Of a stretch of 64,000 bases of DNA, positions 55,890 to 64,000 are shown piece by piece (position 1 is the first letter of the stretch; the number at the start of each line of letters is the position of its first letter). The translations under genes were made by a program, and so were the position numbers. The stretch is taken from contig MU006226.1 of the NCBI GenBank assembly GCA_010093685.1, positions 1,128,964 through 1,192,963 on the forward strand. Direction: 5' to 3'. The stretch is from Ophiobolus disseminans (taxonomy: Eukaryota > Ascomycota > Dothideomycetes > Pleosporales > Phaeosphaeriaceae). Under the pieces are notes generated by a model. That model saw nothing but the letters and a program-made list of their open reading frames with translations, had not been told where the DNA came from and searched no databases.

Positions 55890-57079
55890 ATGTCGGCCGC
55901 CCTCCAACGTGCCTCTAACCTGCTCACGCTCTCACTTGGCCAAGTCGCGCTCAACCCTGCCGTCACGGCCGCGCTTCTGTACATCCTGACCAGATCTCCA
56001 GACCGCGTGCGTGGCCGAATCATCAACCGCTTTGCAGTGCTGCGAGACCCCAAGCGTTTTGTCCAGATTGTGAAAGCGCTGAAATGGTGCCTCGCATTTG
56101 GTATAGCAGGTGCGCTTAACAGGCAGTTGAACAATGCCGCGCTGAATGCTGGGCGCTGGACAAGCGAGAGCAAGAGATGGGACTGGGGACGTGAAGTTGC
56201 GGTTGTGACAGGCGGGTGCAGTGGAATTGGAGAGTTGATGGTCAAGCGACTCGTGGGGCGGGGTGTGAGGGTTGCAGTGTTGGACATCCAGGCCCTCCCT
56301 CCGTCACTGCAGGGTTGTAAGTCGCTGACATGCGATCGCAAAAATGGACTAACATTGACTACCCAGATGCGCACATCAAGTTCTTTGCATGCGACATCAC
56401 GAACCCCGAACAAGTTTACGCCACCGCAGAAAAGGTCACCCAAACCCTTGGGTCCCCCAGCATCCTAATCAACAACGCAGGCATTCTATCTGCGCACACC
56501 ATACTCAACACGCCCGACGCCTATCTGCGCAAGATCTTCGACGTGAATGTCCTTTCCAACTGGTACACAGCCAAAGCCTTCCTACCCGCCATGACCAAGG
56601 CGAACAAAGGCCACATCGTCACCATCGCGTCCACAGCATCGTATATCGGTGTCGCAGGCCTGGCAGACTACACAGCATCAAAAGCCGCTATCTTGAGTTT
56701 CCACGAAGCATTGGCGCAGGAATTGAAGCACCACTATAAAGCCCCAAATGTGCTTACCACATCGATTCACCCAAACTGGGTCAGGACGCCATTGCTCGCG
56801 CCTGTAAAGGTAGGTGCTTCAAGCTAGAAAGAAGGAGCAAACTTTGACATCATGCTAACACATGTACAGGCAGAACTCGTACAAAGGGGCAGTGCGATTA
56901 TTGAACCGAGCTTGGTGGCGGACACGGTCGCGGAGAGGGTATTCGGCTGCACGGGTGGACAAGTGTTTCTGCCGAGCTCGATCGGCAAGGTCAGTCTGCT
57001 GAGGGGCTTTCCAAACTGGGTGCAAGAGCATGTTCGGGATGGTGTTAGCAAGACCATTTATGGTAGTGCTGCCAAGTGA
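55890..57079 (+). CDS. Membrane-associated short-chain dehydrogenase/reductase
   Basis: Three exons: 55890-56316, 56367-56809 and 56870-57079. The introns are 50 and 60 nt with CTAAC branches, giving 359 aa. Residues 15-35 and 65-80 are hydrophobic and probably attach the enzyme to a membrane (ER or lipid droplet, by analogy with retinol-dehydrogenase-like SDRs). The Rossmann nucleotide-binding motif is TGGCSGIG (107-114). Asp in VAVLDIQ suggests NAD(H) preference. CDITNPEQVY, ILINNAGIL, the catalytic Ser in IVTIASTASYIGVAG and Tyr/Lys in DYTASKAAI complete the classical active site. IHPNWVRTPLL follows. The layout matches fungal retinol/estradiol 17-beta-dehydrogenase-like SDRs, substrate unknown. 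Splicing at 56316 joins LQG to YAHIKFFACDI. Confidence 0.92.
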
Positions 57080-60000
57080 ATCAGTGAGCAGTTGGGATTG
57101 TGTAATGTGTATACCATTACTACTACCATCTTCTCCCAAAATGAGTGCCGAAAATGCCAGCTGCTGTACCACACAAAGCTTAGATCGAGTTCCCACTCTA
57201 CCTCCACACTCAAGTGCCGCTATTGTTGATGTGCCCAAATGCTGGTTTATTTTCAAAGTCGTTGACCCCGACCAGACTAGCTTTGTAAAGCCGTAGCAGT
57301 GTCTTCAAGCGCGTGAAAACTTGAGATGTCATAACATATTATTCCTAGCGGAATGCATATACTTTCCACTAACCACGACAGTTGCACGCAAGGCGCACAC
57401 GCGTAGCTTTGGTGAGAAGAATATGTTTAAGATGGTAACCATCGCGTATGTCAACTGTCACAACAGCTGTTGCAACAAAAGGGATAAGATCGACGAATAG
57501 AATTGAGCTGTGGAAAGGACCATCATCCTCTATGGTGCTATCAAACACTACATTATGAACGACGTACACGACATTATTGACTTTGTTTCTATGCGACACT
57601 ACCGCAATTGCTTTCAATATGAACCCATTCTGCAAATTACCTAGGCGTCCGAACACAACTAGAACAGGCACGTAACCACGGACTCGCCGAGCCAGCCAAG
57701 CAAATAGCTTTCTCGTGGCAATGCACAGAGTTCTAGGTGCGGATGTGATATTCGGTTGGGAGCAACGCTGAGACGACAAATTCACTTTTCCATGTTTCCG
57801 CGTTGGAAGGTTTCGAACACTAGTGCAAACATGAACACTTAGTCTTACGACGAACTGTGGTGAACCTTTGACGCAAAACGAGGAAACGTTAGAAGACGGT
57901 CGGCGATTCCGGGTAGTCGTCCTAACCATGGTGAAATTCACGCTAAGAGGATCCTGTATTGCGTGGTTGATGTCTATGATTTTAAAGCAGCGGCAAACGG
58001 TCATAGAATACAGAGCGTCCTAGAGGCCATGTCAGTGAGATAAGTCGGCCCTGCATACACCGGCAAGCTCCATGACTCCTCATTTGCATTATCAACTCAC
58101 TCTGACTCAACTCGCCGCAAAGCGGAAAGCAATGCGCGGGAGAAGAAAGTCACGAGAGAGGCGGATAGATCTGTACAACATGGCACAATAAATTTGCGGC
58201 GAAGCCAGCGTTTGGGGTCAAGATGGCGTCATGTACAACTGCCGGGAACGAGGCTGAAAGCGGAGCCGAGAGACGAAAATCGCGAACGAACACCTGTTCG
58301 GCGGCGAGCTTGAGCCTCATATTGAGGTAACCTTCGTGAGGCTGCGATTGGGGTGGTCGGGATCCTGCGCTTGAGAAATCTTCGTGAAAGAATGCCTGAC
58401 GGCAAGCGATGCGACATGGCGGCCCGCAAATTGTCCGTCCGGAAGTCGCACATGGGTTAGGAGATGCACCGGTCCCGACAGAAGACACTGGTGACACCCA
58501 GGACTGATTTCCATTCTAAAGTTCGAGGTAGGGATTTCAAAGCGCGTACACGTTTCCCTCCTCTTCCATATACCCCGAAGCAGCAACCTCCTTTGGCCCC
58601 AAAATAACCCAAATCCAGACCTCTTCGTGAGTGGATGCGCCCAAAGACTGGCGCATTCGAGCAGCTCCGCGTGGCCATAAGCTATTCTTATGTATAGTCA
58701 GCAAGCTGTGTACCGCAATCCAGCCAATGAAGACTTCAACCACTCTATGCAGGTTATTAACCATTATGGGAAAATGGCTGATTTGAAACGTGCGGCGCAG
58801 CTCTGGCGTCAGCCCTAAAACGCGCCTATCGCGTCTATGTCGATCGCTGATCGGGCTGTGTCTATTTTGGGGCCATTTGGTGCACATGCAGAGCTGATAT
58901 GTGAAGGGGTTCCTGCAGCGAGCTGGTGGAGTAGCCTCGCTGTCGGGACGGCGGCGCGAGCGCTTCGGGTCTTTTGAGGGACAATGGAATGTGCGTGAGC
59001 GTGTCATTGATGTGATATCCCATAAACACCATTTCATCGGTTCAACAATGCATCATCGTGACCGGTCGCGCAAAGGCGAAGTGCAGTCAATGCGCGATAT
59101 CGTTTTATGGCCCCAATCAACTAGTTTACAAGAAAGGGCGAACCGTCACGAGCATGTCTGCCTGACAAGGCAGTCTCGTGGGTCGCACGTCGCGCATACT
59201 CTGCACATTCATTTGCAGTGCTCTTCATTCCGACTTCAGGGTAGTCCAGGGGTGCTTGCGCTGTCGTGCTCCAACCAAGGTTCCGTTTCCACGATGTCGG
59301 GTTAATGAGGTGCATGTTGCAGGCATTGAGCTCGTGGCCGATATCTGCTTCTGTAGTACCAACGTGACTCAACGCCGATCTAGGATCCATCAATCTGGCA
59401 GTAATACAACGTGAGGTCGTTTGCGATAGGCATTGGCCAGGTGTCAGATGCCCTGCCTGGGGGTGGGAGGCGTGTTGATTAGCGCATGGGGTCGTTGTCC
59501 CTCAAATTGGGCGTTGTGGAGGGGACTGGGCGTAAGGTCGCTGTCCGATGATTGATAAGACGTATAACCCAGCACCACCCGTGCGCAGGGATGAATGGTG
59601 AACTTATTTTCACCCGCCAGTACAATTGGTCAGATACAAGTGACCTCCACGCCAGTGACTCCCGTTGCCGGTGAGTGTCGACTCAAATCACTTGCGTAGC
59701 ACCCTGACAGCTCAAACAGACCACAGCGACATCCCAAAATGCCCGTTTCGAAGGCGTCGGCTCCGGCCTCGTGTTTTGGCAGCGGGAGCTATGCTCTTCT
59801 GGGCCATTGCGACTGCGCACTGCCGTAGCGGGTGGGTACCTAGAGACCACAGCTGGACCATGTGCGCTGAAGGTGACGGGATTCCATCATCCGGTCTGTG
59901 GCATGCAGTACAGGTCGCCGAGATGTCTGTGGGTGATGCCGGTCTTAAACGGCTGCTCCCAAACTCCAGGCACCAACGGCGTGGCGCTCGCTAAAAGGGA

Positions 60001-60878
60001 AGAAGCCGTAGAGAAAGGTCCCTTGCGCGTTTGATTGGCTGTTCTGCTACGGTTTCAATCGATGTGGCACACTGTGCTGTAACGTCGTTCGAGCGCAGTT
60101 CGCACATGGCCTAAGGCATGGCACAGGCACGGCATTGCCCTCCACGGATTGTCCCCCGTTTGGCGACTGGTACACAGATTGGCGGCGATCGCGCTGCGGG
60201 TGCGACCGCGATAATTGCCTCTGAAGCCGTCGAGTCCAAGCCCGCAAGCGGCAGCAAAAGGCGAGTTGCTTGCCGAAAGCGAGAGACGATGTAGCCATCC
60301 TGGGTGCATTGCGCAGGTCCGCTATTCGTGGGTTGCAGATGCTTGCTGCCGTATGACTGTGTCGCATACTCTTCTGGCGCACCCAATCAGCAGACGGCAG
60401 GCGCTTGTCGGAGGACGAATCCTGCCTGACTTCCCCACGCGCATGTCGCCTCAAGGCGTGTTCGCCGTGGGAGACACGCCGCGTGTCTGGTGGAGGAGCA
60501 CCATGCTCGCCCAGAGGAGGCAGGCAGACATCCTCGCCCACGTCGCCATCCAAGAGGCCTGCATCCGCGATACTCCACCCGCGTCTCATCAGCACTACAT
60601 TCGCGCGGTTCATGGCCCCTGCGCATCGTCCGTGCGCCCTTGCGGCTCATTCATCCAGCTTGGAATTCCGTCACTGCCACCACGCCCTCAGCACCACACA
60701 CAGACCCTGCATCTTTATTCTGGTCTCCCACCATCCCCTCGCGTTACTCGCCGGACGCTGCGCAGTGCGCCGTTGCAGGTTGGGATGACTAGATGCCCTG
60801 CCTAGGATGCGTCTGCAGCCACACATCCGGCGCTGTGGTTCGCTGGTGAGCGGGTGAGGGCATGTGGGCGAGCTTGCG
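57080..60878. other. 3.8-kb gene desert
   Basis: Many overlapping ORFs on both strands. The longest are 57369-58004 (minus), 58537-59037 (minus), 60047-60613 (minus) and 60215-60805 (plus). None carries a motif or joins to another by credible introns. I see no long repeats. It may contain non-coding transcripts that I cannot detect. Confidence 0.45.
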
Positions 60879-60885
60879 TATAAAG
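60879..60885 (+). promoter_or_regulatory. TATA box of the micropeptide transcript
   Basis: TATAAAG, followed some 60-200 bp later by pyrimidine-rich sequence. From 60901 to the micro-ORF at 61176 there is no ATG in any frame. Confidence 0.55.
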
Positions 60886-61175
60886 ACTTTCGGTGCCTGA
60901 TGGCAGGCAGAGAATAATCACAACACCCACGAAAACGTAACCCTACGCCTTCTTCTCTAGTGTCCTCCATCCGCCCATAGACTATAGTGTTTCATATAAG
61001 TCGTCCGCTTCCCTTTGAGTCAACCCATCTTTCAGTCATCACTTCTTTACTCTTCGATCGACGTCTTCGACTTTCAAATCACCTCTACTGTCATTCCCAA
61101 GTCCGCGCCCACTTCCATCTTGAAGACAGCAGCACTCAGCGACTACACTACTACATTCTCAGGACAAACTTCTCA

Positions 61176-61199
61176 ATGGGTCGAGGCGGATACAACTGA
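61176..61199 (+). CDS. Micro-ORF 1 encoding heptapeptide MGRGGYN
   Basis: Seven codons plus TGA. It is the first ATG downstream of the TATA box, after about 275 nt with no ATG in any frame. A second micro-ORF 136 bp downstream encodes the identical peptide with different codons. Four third-position changes and a different stop codon separate the two, with no amino-acid change, which is hard to explain without selection on the peptide. The peptide is too short for a domain. It could be a signalling or regulatory micropeptide, or an upstream ORF whose translation matters for a longer product. I have a weak memory of similar MGRGGY-type short fungal ORFs but cannot confirm it. Confidence 0.6.
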   Translation: MGRGGYN

Positions 61200-61311
61200 A
61201 GCTATCACTAAAACTACCACCACCACCCAACATCGAGCCCCCGTTCTATCTGGATCACTAAGCCTAAAGGCACTTGAACTTGACCACCCTACGCCCAACA
61301 CCATAGCCATC

Positions 61312-61335
61312 ATGGGACGTGGAGGGTACAACTAA
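61312..61335 (+). CDS. Micro-ORF 2 encoding the same heptapeptide MGRGGYN
   Basis: Seven codons plus TAA. It is the second ATG on the presumed transcript, as the 112-nt spacer after micro-ORF 1 has no ATG. Start context is good (GCCATCATGGG, A at -3), better than that of copy 1 (TCTCAATGGG, T at -3). Leaky scanning or reinitiation could therefore let both be translated. Only the eight codons match between the copies; flanking bases differ, so this is not a fresh duplication. The next ATG (61411) opens an unrelated 31-codon frame. Confidence 0.6.
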   Translation: MGRGGYN

Positions 61336-62131
61336 GCGCCAGCGGACGCTCCCGCAGACCGCCACCGCCACAAGCACTTCAAGCCACACCTCGACCACCG
61401 ACGGGATACGATGAGCTCCTCTACACATCACGGCCAGCCATGGCCAACATCAAGAACACTGCGCAAGCAACGCATCGAGCGATGGCGAACCTCGGAACCA
61501 GCATGACATCGCCTTCGCTCGTCTTTTTTTCTTAGGCTTCGGCCCTGTATATCTCTCGGCGGCTGTATCAACATTGCATTTTCTTATATTTATCTTTTCG
61601 GCACTCATCAAGCGACGGAGTTTCTAGACGGCAGACCTGGACATAATACTGGATATTAGCTGATCGGTCATGGGACATATATGATGGAAACGGGTATGGA
61701 TTATGGATGGCATGAATTGGCGTTTTAGAACAGGTTACGGCACATGCTCTTCATTGAGCTGGTGGGATTGGATACGGGCACGGCAACGGAACCCTTAGAG
61801 TTTGGAGTCTTTTTGCGCATTCTTGAATTTCTATATTGTCAGGATTTCCTGACCACACCTTCTTGTTGTTTCTCAATTTTTGCATCTGCTTTGTTTGGCT
61901 TTTGCCATCTTCTCCACTAAGATCTGTGCTGGCACAATTATCAATATTTGCCCTTTACTCTAGAGCGGCCGACACCCCGGCAATATCAATTTGCATCAAT
62001 ACAACAGTGTTTTGTGTTGTAGGACGCCCTGTAGAATTTCGGGCCCTTTCCTTTAAGCCACCTCGCATCATCTTCCCTTTTTGGACGCGGTGTGATTCTG
62101 CTGCACTCAAAAATCCCCAGTCGAACTCGTT
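61336..62131. other. Presumed 3' region of the micropeptide transcript and MSS1 3' flank
   Basis: T-rich sequence from about 61520 onward, typical of fungal 3' untranslated and terminator regions. It also contains the 3' flank of MSS1 on the opposite strand. A 31-codon frame at 61411-61506 (plus) is the only ATG ORF directly after micro-ORF 2 and is unrecognised. Confidence 0.4.
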
Positions 62132-63645
62132 TCATTTCCCAACACAGAATCTGGAGCGCACAGAGACTGTCAGCAGACCGTTTCTTCTCCCAACCTTCTA
62201 GAAAGGCAGGGGAGTAGCGTGGTATAACGTGAGACGGGCAGCGCAGCGGGAATGAGCAAACGCCGGGGGAAGGATGACAGTTACTTGAGCCGTGCACTTA
62301 TCGATTTGAACGTCATATCCTAAAAGGGGCGTGGCTGTCTGCTGGCTGTGCGTCGATGGGGCCAAAACGGGTGATGGTGGTCACGGCGCAGAACGCCCAA
62401 CAGGGTCGGGGAAGTCAACAGGCAGCAACAGAGAATATGCAAACGCTAGGGAAGAGAGAACAAGAAGAGACATGACTCACTTCTCAAAGACGACACCCAG
62501 CACTTCCTCCACATCGCCGCTTTCTCCACGACCGGTGATCTTGGCTAGTGCGTCAGCAGCAGAGCGCAGCGATTCTGCAGCCACAACGATGTCCGCCTCG
62601 TCGTCTTTGCCGACCAAAGAGGAATCCAACGCGGTTGCGTGCGGGGTGACGGCCGTTGAAAAGGTCTCTAGGTGGCCGAGACAGTCAGAGAGAAGGAGCC
62701 GTTGCCGTTCGGTTGCACCCAAGGATTCTTGCCAGAGTCCGGGGTCGGGGTCCGAGTCTGGGACCAAAGCAGCAGTCATGTTTTCGAATGTGTTGAGAAG
62801 GGTTTTAAGAAGAGACTGTATGTATCCGGGATCTGTGACTGTAGTCGACGTAGGTGCCTTGCAAGAAATGAAGGCGATGCGATCGGCCGGAACGCCAAGT
62901 GCGGCTTGCACGTTCATGATCCACGTGTCTCGTACGGCTGCAATGTTGTCGAGCTGATCGACCTTGTTGATGGCGACAACTACGCTGATGCCGAGCTGCA
63001 CGCACTGCTGCGCCGTCTCCAAGACGTCGGGATCCATCTCGGTTGTGGCGTCGTGAACGATGATCAGCACATCGGACTCGATCGCTCGCTGCTTGGCGCG
63101 CTTGATGCCCTCATGCTCGACTGCGCCCACCGCCTGCGTACCTCCGAGACCAGCCCTGCGCAGACCAGCCATGTCTCCGATCTTGACCAGCCAGCCACCC
63201 AGGTCAACGCCAACCTCTACCACGTCCCGGGTAGTGCCGGCTTCTTGCGAGACGATGGCGGCGTCCCTGCCGACGATGCGGTTCAGCAGGCTGCTCTTTC
63301 CCGCGTTGGGCGCCCCGAGCAAAGCCACGCTTATGCCATTGCGCAGCAATTCCCCGCGCAGGGCGTTCGCAATGTGCGCCTCCATCTGGACGCGCAGGCC
63401 GCGGACCTGGTCGGCGATGGAGGCGCATAAAACGGCGGGCGACTCGTCGAAGTGCTGGTCTTCGGAAAAGTCGATCAGGGCCTCGAGTTCCCCCCGCGCT
63501 TCCAGCAGAAGCCTGCGCCAGTGCTCGTAGCGTGCGGCCAGTGTCGATGTCGTCCCACGCACCGACGTTTTGCGCTGCTGCTCCGTGGACGCAGACAGCG
63601 TCTCACCCAGGGACTCGATCTGGGGGAGGTCCATGCGATTGTTGG

Positions 63646-63680
<35 letters not shown>

Positions 63681-64000
63681 TAGCGGACGCGAAGAGGCAT
63701 GCGTGGGGACTCGCCGGGCGTGGCGGCGCTCTGCGCGATGGCTGCCAGGACGGCGCGCACGACGGCAGGCCCGCCATGCACGTGCAGCTCCAGCACGTCT
63801 TCGCCCGTGGCCGTGCTGGGCGCGGGGAAGTAGAGCACCAGCGCGCCAAAGTCCAGCACCGTGGCCGGCGACGGGGGCAGGTGGGGTGTGTACAGCTTGC
63901 GGAGGGCGGCATGGCGCGGTCTGGGGAGCGACGTCGAGGGGCACAGCCCGTGGTATATCTGCGTGCATGCTGTACCCGAGATGCGGATGACGGCTATGGC
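62132..64000 (-). CDS. MSS1: Mitochondrial tRNA-modification GTPase MSS1 (MnmE/TrmE family), 5' end missing
   Basis: The frame is open at the window edge (64000), where AIAVIRISGTAC marks the N-terminal folate-binding domain; the start codon lies beyond. Exon parts: 64000-62481, then a 330-nt intron (GTGAGT donor, CTCCAG acceptor), then a 19-nt exon 62150-62132. MnmE, with its FAD partner (MTO1/MnmG), modifies the wobble uridine of mitochondrial tRNAs. Visible motifs: ELHVHGGPAVVRAVL, RYAEPGEFTRRAFANNRMDL, P-loop GAPNAGKSSLLNR, switch I EAGTTRDVVEV, G3 as DMAGLR (usually DTAGLR), G4 NKVD, and G5 around FISCKAP. The family ends in a catalytic C-x-GK. The main exon stops at FEK with no cysteine, but the last exon adds FCVGK and a TGA in the correct phase. 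Confidence 0.93.

Noticed and set aside
57369..58004. 211-aa minus-strand ORF in the gene desert
   Set aside because: There is no recognisable motif or supporting splice or promoter signal. Its length alone is possible by chance in 3.8 kb read in six frames.
60047..60805. Overlapping 188-196-aa ORFs on both strands
   Set aside because: They are mutually antisense with low-information composition and no domain. The plus one ends before the TATA box of the micropeptide unit.
62672..63430. 252-aa plus-strand frame
   Set aside because: It is antisense to the MSS1 GTPase domain.
1..64000. CRISPR arrays, rRNA, insertion sequences
   Set aside because: I saw no regularly spaced repeats, ribosomal RNA sequence or transposase motifs. 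This is eukaryotic nuclear DNA.

Overview
The window is nuclear DNA of a filamentous ascomycete (Pezizomycotina, most likely a dothideomycete). The genes have short GT-AG introns of about 50-120 nt with CTAAC/CTGAC-like branch points. The families are typically fungal: SAT4/PTH11-type rhodopsin protein, Zn2Cys6 factor, fungal sulfotransferase-like protein, class II-type heme peroxidase, SepA-type formin and small secreted proteins. I see no bacterial-style operons, CRISPR array, rRNA or convincing tRNA. The class assignment is inference from overall gene content.

Left part (1 to about 33.7 kb): gene-sparse and accessory-looking. In order: a sulfotransferase-like protein; a 1129-aa glycine-repeat protein; an RBR ubiquitin ligase; a SAT4/PTH11-like membrane protein; a long gene-free tract; a broken 2EXR/F-box-like gene; a secreted peroxidase; a nine-exon Zn2Cys6 regulator; two small secreted cysteine-rich proteins; a second F-box-like protein; a BTB-domain gene with a one-base frameshift; and a secreted aspartic-protease-like protein without intact active sites. 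Several loci are degraded, as expected of a fast-evolving compartment.

Right part (about 33.7 to 64 kb): mostly conserved housekeeping genes. They are formate dehydrogenase, a small membrane protein, formin SepA, an S41-family secreted/GPI-anchored protease-like protein, a RAD57-like recombinase paralog, a carnitine acyltransferase with a long tail, a disordered protein with repeated LLHPS motifs, RNase H2 catalytic subunit, a membrane SDR, and MSS1 (mitochondrial tRNA-modifying GTPase, 5' end beyond the window). MSS1 ends in a 19-nt exon that supplies its C-terminal Cys-x-Gly-Lys motif across a 330-nt intron.

The most unusual object lies in the 57-62 kb gene desert. Two micro-ORFs at 61176-61199 and 61312-61335 encode the same seven-residue peptide, MGRGGYN. 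They differ only at synonymous positions and in the stop codon. They are the first and second AUGs downstream of a good TATA box, with no other ATG in the presumed leader or in the spacer. This looks like a tandem micropeptide (or uORF pair) transcript under coding constraint.
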